Assembly: GCA_022775085.1 (NCBI GenBank)
Contig: JALFJQ010000028.1
Span: 1-64,000 of the forward strand
Source of the DNA: Clostridiales bacterium
GTDB taxonomy: Bacteria; Bacillota; Clostridia; Oscillospirales; Oscillospiraceae
Length of the DNA stretch: 64,000 nucleotides
Reading direction: 5' to 3'
Every line of letters begins with the position of its first letter. Positions within the stretch are counted from its first letter, which is position 1. Under the pieces are notes generated by a model, which was given only the letters and a program-made list of their open reading frames with translations, did not search any database and was not told the DNA's origin. Below are positions 26,081 through 35,049 of the stretch, piece after piece. The translations under genes were made by a program, and so were the position numbers.

Positions 26081-27598
26081 ATGGCAAAATGTAAATTCTG
26101 TCAGGCTGAGCTGCCGGAAGGAACAACGATCTGTCCGGACTGCGGCAAGGATAACAAGGAAGAAAAGAAAATGACCCCGGGCAAAACCGCACTGGTGATT
26201 GCCGCCGTGGTGGTGCTGGCAGCGCTGGTCGTCGCGCTGATTTACGCCGGGATGGGTGTGACGGTTACCTCTGAGGAACAGACGGATGCCTCCGTGGAGA
26301 CTGTGACCGAAACGGAAGCCCCCGCTACCATCCCTGCCGATGGAAATCCCGATGACGAGACGGCCAAGGGCACCTACACCGCTGCCGATGCCGATGTTAT
26401 TGCCGCGAAGGATACCGTGGTGGCCCGTGTGGGGGACTACACCCTGACCAACAGCCAGCTTCAGATGTTCTACTGGACAGAGGTTCGCAACTTCCTCAGC
26501 AGCTATGGTGCCTACGCATCCATGCTGGGGATGGATACCACCAAGCCTTTGGATGTGCAGACCTGCGCCATGGCGGATTATCCGTGTACATGGCAGCAGT
26601 TCTTCCTGGCCAGCGCTCTGAACAGCTGGCGCAACTATCAGGCCACCGCCGCGGAGGCGGAGAAAGCCGGATACCAGCTGGACGCGGAAATGCAGGCACA
26701 GCTGGATGCCGCGGTGGAAAATCTGGAACAGACGGCGGAAATGTACGGCTTTGAAAACGCCGAAGCGCTGCTTTTGAGCGATGTCGGCCCCGGCGCGGAT
26801 TTGGAAGATTACCAGCATTTCCTGAACCTGTACTATACGGGCAGTATGTACTTCTCCGACCTGTGCGAGAAGGACGCACCCACCGATCAGGAGGTGGAGG
26901 ATTACTTCACAGCCAACGAGGAGACCTACGCTTCCAACGGCCTGACCAGAGACACAAAGACCGTGGATGTGCGCCATGTGCTGATTATGCCCGAGGGGGC
27001 CACCAGCGAGAACATCCGCACCGATACCTTCGAGGATGCCGCCTGGGAAGCTAGCCGTCAGAAGGCCGAGGAGCTGCTGAAGCAGTTTGAGCAGGGTGAC
27101 AAGAGCGAGGAGAGCTTCGCGGAGCTGGCGAAAACGCACTCTCAGGATGGCTCTGCTTCCAACGGCGGCCTGTACTCCGGTGTGCAGGAGGGCCAGATGG
27201 TAGAGGCTTTCAACGACTGGTGCTTTGACGACATCCGTCAGCCCGGTGACTATGGTTTGGTCAAGACGGAGTTCGGCTACCACCTGATGTTCTTCGTGGA
27301 CAGCCAGCCCGTCTGGAAGGAATCCGCCAAGAGCGACCTCATCAGCGCCCGGGCCAACGAGGCCCTCAGCGGCATTCTGGAACAGTACCCCATGGAAGCG
27401 GAGTTTGACAAGATTCTGCTGGGCTTTGTGGATCTGAACGCGGAAGCCGAAGAAGCAGCAACGCAGACTCAGTCTCAGGCGCAGTCCGCTGCGGAACCTG
27501 TGGAGGGCGACTCCAACGTCTGGATCATCGCCGGCGTGTCTGCGGCCCTGCTGGCTGCCGCCGCCTTTGTCTTCCGCAGAAAAGAGGAAGCAATCTAA
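26081..27598 (+). CDS. Membrane-anchored PpiC-type peptidyl-prolyl isomerase with an N-terminal zinc ribbon
   Basis: This 505-residue extracytoplasmic foldase candidate starts MAKCKFCQAELPEGTTICPDC, with four Cys as a zinc ribbon facing the cytoplasm. A transmembrane helix (about 33-55) and a Thr/Glu-rich linker follow. A SurA/PrsA-like helical region comes next, then a parvulin domain (VDVRHVLIM...ELAKTHSQDGSASNGGLYSGVQ...TEFGYHLMFFV). The protein ends with a Gln/Ala linker and a second transmembrane segment plus RRKEE tail, like wall-anchored proteins but without LPXTG. The ATG at 26081 has GAGG at eight bases; the longer upstream frame runs through the repeat and is not used. Confidence 0.9.
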   Translation: MAKCKFCQAELPEGTTICPDCGKDNKEEKKMTPGKTALVIAAVVVLAALVVALIYAGMGVTVTSEEQTDASVETVTETEAPATIPADGNPDDETAKGTYTAADADVIAAKDTVVARVGDYTLTNSQLQMFYWTEVRNFLSSYGAYASMLGMDTTKPLDVQTCAMADYPCTWQQFFLASALNSWRNYQATAAEAEKAGYQLDAEMQAQLDAAVENLEQTAEMYGFENAEALLLSDVGPGADLEDYQHFLNLYYTGSMYFSDLCEKDAPTDQEVEDYFTANEETYASNGLTRDTKTVDVRHVLIMPEGATSENIRTDTFEDAAWEASRQKAEELLKQFEQGDKSEESFAELAKTHSQDGSASNGGLYSGVQEGQMVEAFNDWCFDDIRQPGDYGLVKTEFGYHLMFFVDSQPVWKESAKSDLISARANEALSGILEQYPMEAEFDKILLGFVDLNAEAEEAATQTQSQAQSAAEPVEGDSNVWIIAGVSAALLAAAAFVFRRKEEAI

Positions 27599-27618
27599 AA
27601 TACGCAAAAAGCAAGAAA

Positions 27619-27740
27619 AACTGTCATTGCGAACCAGTGACCGCAGTCACTGGTGTGGCAATCCCCTCAATCCAAGGAACGGCTGCGTAAACCGAAGGGG
27701 ATTCCCACGCCAGCGTGCGCGCTGGCTCGGAATGACAGTT
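27619..27740. repeat. Palindromic repeat, family with TGTCATTGCGAA ends, copy 1
   Basis: AACTGTCATT and AATGACAGTT bound the element; inside are GGTGTGGCAATCCC and GGGATTCCCACGCC, also arranged as inverted pieces. The same end sequence bounds the element at 28681-28957. Confidence 0.7.
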
Positions 27741-27744
27741 CTTT

Positions 27745-28665
27745 TTATTTCATGGGACAGGTATGGAGTAGTTCGGCACTCAGCCGCCGGAATTCAGCGG
27801 CGTCGGTGGTCTTGCGCATTTTCTTCCACAGTTTGTCGCTGCCTGTAAAGCGGTCATGCAGATAGGCCCAGTTTTCCTTCATGCGGAACAGGGCATTGCG
27901 GCAGCTGGCAAATTCCACCGCGTAGTCGTCCATCAGGGCGTTCAGGAAGGATTCCAATGTGCCAATGTCCGTGCCGCCGACGAGCATTCCGGGATCGGCA
28001 ATCAATCCACGGCCAATCATCACCGCATTCAGACCGGGGTATTCCTCCTGCAAGACGCTGACATCGGAAAGAGTACGAATATCTCCGTTGAAGCACAGTG
28101 GGATCGCGCTGTGCTGCATGGCATAGGTGAACCATTCCAGGTGCACCTGACCCTCATAGAATTGCTTCCGCACTCTTGGGTGAATGGTCAGTTCTTTGAT
28201 GGGATAGCGGTTGTATAATTCCAAAACCGCCGGAAATTCTTCCGGAGATTCCAGCCCGATCCGGGTTTTTACAGTAACCGGCAGGGAAGAAACGGCAAAA
28301 ATGCTGTCGAAAAATTTTGTAAGTTCCTCCAAATCACGCAGCATTCCGCTGCCCTTGCCCTTGGCGACCACCGTGCCGGAGGGACAGCCGATGTTCAGAT
28401 TGATTTCGTTATAGCCCAAATCCCGGACGACCTCCGCCGCCCAGAGAAAATCCTCCGCGCACTTGGTCATCACCTGGGGAACGACGGTGAAGGGAACACT
28501 GTCCGCCCTGGGCAGCTCCCGCGTCTCTTTGCTTGTCAGCGTGCGGTGGATGGTGGGGGAGAAGAAGGGCATATAATAGCGGTTAACGCCGCCGAAAAAC
28601 CGGTGGTGCTGAAGCCTGTAAATGCTGTCCGTCAGCCCTTCCATGGGGGCGAAATAGTAATTCAT
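27745..28665 (-). CDS. tRNA-dihydrouridine synthase
   Basis: This 306-residue FMN enzyme reduces uridines in the tRNA D-loop or nearby. It has the TIM-barrel start YYFAPMEGLTD, LNIGCPSGTVVAKGKGSGML with the catalytic Cys, TVKTRIG, LTIHPRVRKQFYEG, FNGDI and VMIGRGLIADP. The short length and DusB/C-like motifs fit Dus of Gram-positive bacteria, but the exact subtype and target uridine are not clear. It lies between two copies of the TGTCATTGCGAA repeat. Confidence 0.93.
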   Translation of the reverse strand: MNYYFAPMEGLTDSIYRLQHHRFFGGVNRYYMPFFSPTIHRTLTSKETRELPRADSVPFTVVPQVMTKCAEDFLWAAEVVRDLGYNEINLNIGCPSGTVVAKGKGSGMLRDLEELTKFFDSIFAVSSLPVTVKTRIGLESPEEFPAVLELYNRYPIKELTIHPRVRKQFYEGQVHLEWFTYAMQHSAIPLCFNGDIRTLSDVSVLQEEYPGLNAVMIGRGLIADPGMLVGGTDIGTLESFLNALMDDYAVEFASCRNALFRMKENWAYLHDRFTGSDKLWKKMRKTTDAAEFRRLSAELLHTCPMK

Positions 28666-28680
28666 AGAGCCTCAAAAAGA

Positions 28681-28957
28681 AAATGTCATTGCGAAGAAGT
28701 AGCGAACACTGGCGTGGGAATCCCATTCGTACTCTAAGGCAGCACCGCACAAAAAGCGTCTGCGGATCTCAGCGAATCTTTTGCACCAGCTTAAGCAGTT
28801 CCAAAAACGGGAAATACATACAGTATTCCCGCGTTTTCGGAACGAAAGAACCGGCACAAAATCTCTCGCTGAGCTTCCTTGCCGAATTATGCGGTGTTGC
28901 CCTAAAACCTTGGGGGATTGCCACACCAGCCTTCGGGCTGGTTCGCAATGACATTTT
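28681..28957. repeat. Palindromic repeat, TGTCATTGCGAA family, copy 2, interrupted
   Basis: AAATGTCATTGCGAA and TTCGCAATGACATTT bound the element. It shares GGGAATCCC and CACACCAGC motifs with copy 1. A 164-base element of another family sits in its middle. Confidence 0.75.
28738..28901. repeat. MITE-like element with GGCAGCACCGCA ends, copy 1
   Basis: Terminal repeats GGCAGCACCGCA and TGCGGTGTTGCC bound 164 bases. The flanks are CTAA on both sides, a 4-base target duplication. Internal blocks CAAAATCTCTCG and GGGAAATACAT...AGTATTCCCG occur, reverse-complemented, in the second copy at 42225-42385. Confidence 0.8.
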
Positions 28958-28961
28958 TGTA

Positions 28962-30617
28962 TCAGATTTCGGAAATCACGGGCAAAATCATGGGATTACG
29001 CTTGGTGGTCTTGTACAGATAGCCACTCAGGTCGTTCTTGATGGTGGACTTGATGGCGGACCAGTCCCGGATGCCCTTACGCTGGCAGCGCTCAATGGCC
29101 TCCGTTGCCACACCCTGCAAAGCTTCCATCAGCTGCTCGGATTCCTTGACGTAGATGAAGCCACGGGTGATGATGTCCGGCCCGGTGATGATGCTGCCGT
29201 CCTCGGCGCTGAGGTTCACGCAGACCACGATCATGCCGTCCTCGGCCAGGTGCTTCCGATCCCGCAGCACCACGCTGCCGACATCGCCCACACCGGTGCC
29301 GTCCACAAAAACCTTGCCTGCGGTTACGGTGCCCTTGGGCTTGCAGCTCTTGCCGGTCAGCTCAAACACAGTGCCAATCTCGCCGATAAAAATATTCTTG
29401 GGGTTCATGCCCATGGTCTGGGCCAGCTTGGAATGAATTTGCAGATGCCGCTGCTCACCGTGAATGGGGATGAAGAACCGGGGTTTCACCAGACCGTGAA
29501 TGATCTTCAGCTCTTCCTGACAGGCGTGGCCGGATACGTGGAGGCCCTCGCTCTTTTCGTAGATCACGTCGGCGCCCTTGCGGTACAGCTCGTTGATGAT
29601 CTTGGACACGGCCTTCTCATTGCCGGGGATGGCGGAGGCGGAAATGATGATGCGGTCACCGGCGGTGATCTCCACCTGCTTGTGGGTGTTGAAAGCCATG
29701 CGGTACAGGGCGGACATATTCTCACCCTGAGAACCGGTGGATACAATGACAATTTTGTTCTTGGGCAGGCTCTTGATGGAGGCAAGGTCAACGATGGTGC
29801 CCTGTTTCACCTTCAGGTAGCCCAGTTCCTGGGCGACTTTGAGCATATTCTCCATGCTCCGCCCGGTGACAGCCACCTTCCGCCCATGGCGCTGGGCCGT
29901 GGCGATGATGGACTGAATGCGGTGCATATTGGAGGCGAAGGTGGTGACGATGATCCGCTGGTCGCAGTTGCGGAACTGCCGGTCGAGGCTCTCCGCCACC
30001 AGATTTTCGCTGGGGGTGTAGCCGCTGCGCTCGACGTTGGTGGAATCGGACAGCATGGCTAGCACGCCCTTGCTGCCCAACTCGCCCAGACGGGCCAGAT
30101 CCATCATGCCGTCCTTGGCGGTGGGGTCGATCTTAAAGTCGCCGGTCATAACCACGGTGCCCACGGGAGTGTGGATGGCGAAGGCCACGGCGTCTGCGAT
30201 GGAGTGGTTCACATGGATAAATTCCACTTGAAAGCATCCTGCTTTCACCACATCACCGGGCTTGTGGGTGATGAGTTTGACCTTGTCCGCCAGCTTATGC
30301 TCCTCCAGCTTCAGCTTAATGAGGCCGTTGGTCATGGCGGTGCCGTGGATGGGGCAGTTTACCTCCCGCATGGCGTAGGGGATGGAGCCGATGTGGTCTT
30401 CGTGTCCGTGGGTGATAAAGAAGCCCCGCAGCTTATTCTGGTTGGCAACCAGATAGGAGAAATCGGGAATTACCAGATCCACGCCGTACATATCCTCCTC
30501 GGGGAAGCCCACGCCGCAGTCCACCACAATCATGTCCTTGCCGTATTCCAGCACCGTAATATTCTTGCCGATCTCGTCCAGACCGCCAAGAGGGATAATT
30601 TTCAGTTTTTCAGCCAA
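28962..30617 (-). CDS. rnj: Ribonuclease J
   Basis: This 551-residue metallo-beta-lactamase/beta-CASP ribonuclease does 5'-3' exonuclease and endonuclease work in mRNA decay and rRNA maturation. The zinc motif HGHEDHIGS lies near residue 75, with MTGDFKIDPT, SDSTNVERSGYTPSE and the beta-CASP part (STGSQGENMSALYRMA, VHVSGHA-like GLHVSGHACQEEL, FIPIHGEQRHL). A C-terminal RNase-J domain completes it. The length is standard. It is transcribed away from gdpP. Confidence 0.96.
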   Translation of the reverse strand: MAEKLKIIPLGGLDEIGKNITVLEYGKDMIVVDCGVGFPEEDMYGVDLVIPDFSYLVANQNKLRGFFITHGHEDHIGSIPYAMREVNCPIHGTAMTNGLIKLKLEEHKLADKVKLITHKPGDVVKAGCFQVEFIHVNHSIADAVAFAIHTPVGTVVMTGDFKIDPTAKDGMMDLARLGELGSKGVLAMLSDSTNVERSGYTPSENLVAESLDRQFRNCDQRIIVTTFASNMHRIQSIIATAQRHGRKVAVTGRSMENMLKVAQELGYLKVKQGTIVDLASIKSLPKNKIVIVSTGSQGENMSALYRMAFNTHKQVEITAGDRIIISASAIPGNEKAVSKIINELYRKGADVIYEKSEGLHVSGHACQEELKIIHGLVKPRFFIPIHGEQRHLQIHSKLAQTMGMNPKNIFIGEIGTVFELTGKSCKPKGTVTAGKVFVDGTGVGDVGSVVLRDRKHLAEDGMIVVCVNLSAEDGSIITGPDIITRGFIYVKESEQLMEALQGVATEAIERCQRKGIRDWSAIKSTIKNDLSGYLYKTTKRNPMILPVISEI

Positions 30618-31083
30618 AACAATACTCCTTTCTGCCGCCGCGAAGGAGTTTTCGCAGCGGAAACGTCAAAAAATGGTCAACACAAGCAGGCAGCCATTTT
30701 TCGTAGGTTTCAGGCCCTGAATCGCCTTCGCCCCGAAAAAATGCCTGCAGTCTATTTCTTCCTCAAATGCGCAAACAGCGCGGTGTTTGTTCCCGGAAAA
30801 GCCCAACCCGGAAAACGTCAACAATAGTATATCACAAAATGACGCAAAAGTATACAGAAATTTATAAAGCCTTTTTTACGAAATCTCCGAAAAGTAGTTG
30901 CGGGATTTGGTGGGATTTGCTATAATAGCAATCTACTATGGACTTGTTTTTCATAAAACGGTTGAATACCGGTTTATGAGACCGCTGTAAAGCGGTCGGC
31001 GGCCTGTGAAGTATTCGCGGGATAAAATGGGGTCAACCATATTTATCGGGAAATAGTATTATGCTCAAGGAGGCGGCGGAAAG
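30618..31083. other. Intergenic region between rnj and gdpP
   Basis: It holds the 5' leaders of both divergent genes. The gdpP promoter is at 30898-30926. A GACCGCT/AGCGGTC hairpin lies at about 30981-30998 in its leader, next to an imperfect CATAAAACGG/CCGGTTTATG pair (about 30951-30979). I do not recognise a known riboswitch. Confidence 0.5.
30898..30926 (+). promoter_or_regulatory. Promoter of the gdpP-rplI-dnaB block
   Basis: -35 TTGCGG, 17-base spacer, -10 TATAAT, leaving a leader of about 150 bases. Confidence 0.7.
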
Positions 31084-33060
31084 GTGAACAGAAAGCTGGA
31101 CAGGCTCTTGAAACCCGGCATGGGTGTATACTTTTTCGTGATGGCGGCCTTCTGCGCGGCGGCGCTGCTGCAGGAGAGCTATTGGTTGGCGGCTGCGGAA
31201 ACGGCTGTGACGCTGGTGGTATTCATGCTGTATGTCATGAACCGAAACCGCCGGAACCGGCAGCTTCAGCGCTACGTTCAGTCGGTATCCAATACCCTGG
31301 AGGCTACCTCTCAGGGGGAGAGCCCCCTTCCGGCGGTACTCATCCGGCTGGGAGACGGGGTAATCATCTGGGCAAACCACCGCTTCAGCGAGCTGACCGG
31401 CTATGCGGATACCATGATGGAGCAGCAGCTGGAGGAAGTGCTGCCGGACTTCCCTCTGGACTGGCTGGAATCCGGCAAGACGGAAAGTCCGCAGGATGCC
31501 GCTCTGGGCGCCCGGCGCTATCGGGTCTATGGCACTACGGTTCGTGCGGAGGACAGCCGGGGCACCATGCTGGGGATTCTGTATTTCAGTGATCTGACGG
31601 AGCTGTACCAGATCCGGGACGAATATATCCGCTCCCGTCCGGTGGTATCCATCATCCTCATTGACAATTATGAAGAACTGACCAAGAACCTGACGGAGAG
31701 CGCCATTTCCAATATGAACGCCAGGCTCAACGACACCATCACCCAGTGGACCGACGGCTATAACGGCCTGCTGCGGAAGCTGGAACGCAACCGCTTCCTG
31801 TTCATTTTCGAAAAACGGGATTTGCAGCGGGCGGTGGATGACAAATTTTCACTGCTGGAAAGCATCCATGAGATCACAAATCCCTCCGGACTGCCCGCAT
31901 CTATTTCCATTGGTCTGGGCGTGGACGGCGCGAATTTTGAGGAAGGCTACGACTTCGCGGCCCTGAGCATCGAAATGGCTCTGAGCCGGGGCGGCGATCA
32001 GGCTGTCGTGAAGGATCGCTTTAATTTCAGCTTCTACGGCGGACGGAACCGGGAGGCGGATTACCGCAGCAAGGTTCGTTCCCGGGTGACCGCCAATTCC
32101 CTGATGGAGCTGATCGGTCAGAGCGGCCATGTGTTTGTCATGGGTCACAAAAACGCCGATCTGGATGCCGTGGGCGCCGCCATGGGTGTCTGCTGCCTGT
32201 GCAGGAAACGGGGCAAAAAGTTCAGTATCGTCATTGATACGGAGAACAATGCCGCACCGAAGCTGATTTCCCAGATCCTGGCGGAGCCCCAGTACCGGGA
32301 CTGCTTTATTTCCGGGCAGGATGCCCTTTTGATGGCGGACAACCGCAGCATTTTGATCGTGGTGGATACCAACCGTCCGGATCAGGTGGAGTGCAAGCCG
32401 CTGCTGGAGGCCATTACCAAGGTCTGCGTTATCGACCATCACCGCCGGGCGGCGGATTATATCAACCCTGTGGTGGTCAACCTCCACGAGCCCTACGCCT
32501 CCTCTACGGCGGAGCTGGTGACGGAGCTTCTGCAATACGCGGTGGAGAAAAACGACGTACTTCCCATTGAGGCCAAGTCCCTGATGGCAGGCATTTGTCT
32601 GGACACCAAGTTCTTCAACGTCCGCACCGGGGAGCGCACCTTTGAGGCCGCGGCAGCCCTGCGGCGGCTGGGGGCGGACACCACGGAAGTGAAACTGCTG
32701 CTGCAAAACGACTTCCAGGACACCATGACCAAGTACCAGATCATCAAGGCCTCCCGCCTCTACCGGCAGGAGATCGCCATTGCCGCCCTGAATACGCCTA
32801 CCAGCCGGATTCTGGCGGCCCAGGCGGCGGACGAGCTTCTGAATATTTCCGGCATCACCGCGTCCTTCGTGATGTATCCCGATGGCGACCAGGTGATCAT
32901 TTCGGCCAGAAGCATCGGCTCTGCCAATGTGCAGATGATTCTGGAACCGTTGGGCGGCGGCGGCAACACCGCAACCGCCGGGGCGCAGGTAAAGAACGCC
33001 GACGTCAAGGAGGTTCTTGACAGGCTGGTGGAATCGATAGATCGGTTCTACGAAGACTAA
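31084..33060 (+). CDS. gdpP: GdpP-type cyclic-di-AMP phosphodiesterase
   Basis: This 658-residue membrane enzyme hydrolyses c-di-AMP. Two transmembrane helices (about 10-52) are followed by a PAS-like domain (about 75-170), a degenerate GGDEF domain (about 180-310), then DHH (GHKNADLDAVGAAMG, VVDTNRPDQVE, VIDHHRR) and DHHA1 with GGGGNTATAGAQV at the end. The start is GTG behind AAGGAGG (about 12 bases). It is followed by rplI and dnaB as in Bacillus. It sets the level of a messenger that controls potassium and osmolyte uptake and wall homeostasis. Confidence 0.95.
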   Translation: MNRKLDRLLKPGMGVYFFVMAAFCAAALLQESYWLAAAETAVTLVVFMLYVMNRNRRNRQLQRYVQSVSNTLEATSQGESPLPAVLIRLGDGVIIWANHRFSELTGYADTMMEQQLEEVLPDFPLDWLESGKTESPQDAALGARRYRVYGTTVRAEDSRGTMLGILYFSDLTELYQIRDEYIRSRPVVSIILIDNYEELTKNLTESAISNMNARLNDTITQWTDGYNGLLRKLERNRFLFIFEKRDLQRAVDDKFSLLESIHEITNPSGLPASISIGLGVDGANFEEGYDFAALSIEMALSRGGDQAVVKDRFNFSFYGGRNREADYRSKVRSRVTANSLMELIGQSGHVFVMGHKNADLDAVGAAMGVCCLCRKRGKKFSIVIDTENNAAPKLISQILAEPQYRDCFISGQDALLMADNRSILIVVDTNRPDQVECKPLLEAITKVCVIDHHRRAADYINPVVVNLHEPYASSTAELVTELLQYAVEKNDVLPIEAKSLMAGICLDTKFFNVRTGERTFEAAAALRRLGADTTEVKLLLQNDFQDTMTKYQIIKASRLYRQEIAIAALNTPTSRILAAQAADELLNISGITASFVMYPDGDQVIISARSIGSANVQMILEPLGGGGNTATAGAQVKNADVKEVLDRLVESIDRFYED

Positions 33061-33072
33061 GGCGGTTTGCAT

Positions 33073-33163
33073 AGATACAAGATACGGAAGATACAAGATA
33101 CAATATATCTTGCCATGTCACCGAATCCATATCTTGTATCTTCTATCTTATATCTTGTATCTT
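33073..33163. repeat. Palindromic repeat made of AGATACAAGATA units
   Basis: AGATACAAGATACGG and AAGATACAAGATAC on the left are answered by inverted TATCTTGTATCTT and TATCTTGTATCTT on the right. The element sits in the gdpP-rplI gap and ends about ten bases before the rplI ribosome site. Confidence 0.75.
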
Positions 33164-33181
33164 AAATAAGGAGATTGTACT

Positions 33182-33628
33182 ATGAAAGTGATTTTATTGC
33201 AGGACGTTAAGGGTAAGGGCAAGAAGGGCCAGATGCTGGAGGTTTCCGACGGCTATGCCCGCAACTTCATGCTGCCCAGGAAAATGGCCATCGAGGCCAC
33301 TCCCGATGCCATCAACACCATGCGTATGAACGACAAGGCAACCCAGGAGCGCATCGCCCGGGAGAAGGCGGAGGCTTTGGCGGTCTCCAAGCAGCTGCGG
33401 GAGATGACCGTCGTCGTCACTGCCAAGGGCGGCGGAAACGGACGGCTGTTTGGCTCCATCACCAACGCGGAAATCGCTGAGGCACTGGAAACGAAAACCG
33501 GTATCAAGCTGGACAAGCGGAAAATCGTGATTTCCGATGCCATCAAGAATGTGGGCACTTATACCGTGACCTGCAAGCTTGGCTATGAGATCACCGCACC
33601 CCTGACCGTCAAGATCGAGGAAGCCTGA
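33182..33628 (+). CDS. rplI: 50S ribosomal protein L9
   Basis: This 148-residue protein has the L9 N-domain MKVILLQDVKGKGKKGQML, the family signature around GYARNFMLPRKMAIEAT, a long central helix and the C-terminal domain with NGRLFGSITNAEIAEAL. It binds 23S rRNA at the base of the L1 stalk. It lies between gdpP and dnaB, the common order. Confidence 0.98.
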   Translation: MKVILLQDVKGKGKKGQMLEVSDGYARNFMLPRKMAIEATPDAINTMRMNDKATQERIAREKAEALAVSKQLREMTVVVTAKGGGNGRLFGSITNAEIAEALETKTGIKLDKRKIVISDAIKNVGTYTVTCKLGYEITAPLTVKIEEA

Positions 33629-33711
33629 TTTCAATCGCTTCTGTAGGGGCGGGGCAGTGACCCACCCGTCTGCGAAGCGGAAGCATCATTGAGGAAAGGA
33701 GAGAAGAAAAC

Positions 33712-35049
33712 ATGGATGAAGAATTGCTTTCCCGGCAGCCGCCTCAGTCCCTGGAAGCGGAGCAGGCGGTGCTGGGCTCCATTCTGATCGACAGCCGCTG
33801 TATCACTGATGTGGTGGGACTGGTGAAGCCGGAGGATTTTTATCTTCAGCAGAACCGGGAGATCTATGAAACCATCTACACCATGTTCAACTTCTCCCAG
33901 ACCATCGACCCGGTGACGGTGCTGGACAAGCTGAAGGAGCTGGGCTATTACCACGACAATTCCCGGGACTACATTCTGCAGCTCATGGAGATCACCCCCA
34001 CCGCTGCCAATGTGGTGCGCTACGCGAATATCGTCAGGGACAAGGCCATGCTGCGGGGCCTCAATCAGGCAGCTGCGGATATTCAGGAAATGGTTTCCGA
34101 CGAGGTGGGCACCCCGGCGGAAATGCTGGAATCGGCGGAAAAGAAGATATATGCTCTTCGCAAGGGCGAGCGGGGGGACAGCCTGGAGCACATCGGCACC
34201 ACCCTGCACAAGGTGTTTGACCGCCTGACGGAGCTTGCCCAGTCGGATTCCATGATCCCCGGCCTGAGTACGGGTCTGCGGGATCTGGATACCAAAATCA
34301 ACGGCCTGAACAAATCGGATCTTCTGCTGGTGGCTGCCCGTCCTGCCATGGGTAAGTCGGCCTTTGCTCTGAACATCGGGGTGAACGTGGCAAAAAAATA
34401 CAAAAAAACCGTGGCAATCTTCAACCTGGAAATGTCCCGGGAGCAGCTTGCCATGCGTCTGCTGGCCAATGAGAGTCTGGTGGAGCTGCAAAAGCTGGCC
34501 ACCGGCAAGCTCAGCGAGGAGGAGTGGACCAAGCTATGTATGGCTTCCGCCGCTCTGAGCCAAACAGACATCCGCATTGACGACAACCCCACCGTCACCG
34601 TGGCGGACATCAGCGCAAAGTGCCGAAGGCTTGACAATCTGGGCCTCGTTGTTATTGACTATTTGCAGCTGATGCAGGGTTCCGGATACGGCAAGAACAA
34701 TGAAAACCGTGTGGTTGTTGTCGGCGAAATCTCCCGGTCCTTAAAAATTATGGCGAAGGAACTGAATGTCCCGGTCATCTGCCTGAGTCAGCTGTCCCGT
34801 GCGGTGGAGAGCCGTACCGACAAGCGGCCCATCCTGTCCGACCTCCGGGAATCCGGCGCCATCGAGCAGGACGCGGACTCGGTCATGTTCCTGTACCGGG
34901 ATGAATATTATCACGAAAACACGGAGGAAAAGGGCGTGGCCGAGTGCATCGTGGCGAAAAACCGTCACGGTGAGACCGGCGCGGTAAAGCTGCAATGGAT
35001 CGGCCAGTACCAGATCTTTGCGGATCGGGAGTGGAAGCATGCGGAATAA
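33712..35049 (+). CDS. dnaB: Replicative DNA helicase DnaB
   Basis: This 445-residue hexameric 5'-3' helicase unwinds DNA at the replication fork. The N-terminal domain starts at QPPQSLEAEQAVLGSIL. The RecA-like domain has Walker A ARPAMGKSA, Walker B LVVIDYLQLM, and the late motif CIVAKNRHGETGAVKLQW. There is no intein or insertion. Its end overlaps tilS by 11 bases. Confidence 0.97.
   Translation: MDEELLSRQPPQSLEAEQAVLGSILIDSRCITDVVGLVKPEDFYLQQNREIYETIYTMFNFSQTIDPVTVLDKLKELGYYHDNSRDYILQLMEITPTAANVVRYANIVRDKAMLRGLNQAAADIQEMVSDEVGTPAEMLESAEKKIYALRKGERGDSLEHIGTTLHKVFDRLTELAQSDSMIPGLSTGLRDLDTKINGLNKSDLLLVAARPAMGKSAFALNIGVNVAKKYKKTVAIFNLEMSREQLAMRLLANESLVELQKLATGKLSEEEWTKLCMASAALSQTDIRIDDNPTVTVADISAKCRRLDNLGLVVIDYLQLMQGSGYGKNNENRVVVVGEISRSLKIMAKELNVPVICLSQLSRAVESRTDKRPILSDLRESGAIEQDADSVMFLYRDEYYHENTEEKGVAECIVAKNRHGETGAVKLQWIGQYQIFADREWKHAE

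Noticed and set aside
26057..27607. A 516-codon minus-strand frame opposite the PpiC-type gene
   Set aside because: The plus-strand protein has a zinc ribbon, membrane helix and parvulin domain with a promoter and ribosome site; the minus-strand frame has nothing comparable.
30930..31083. A c-di-AMP (ydaO-type) riboswitch in front of gdpP
   Set aside because: The leader has two hairpins, but I could not find the conserved ydaO sequence blocks, and control of a phosphodiesterase by this class would be unusual.
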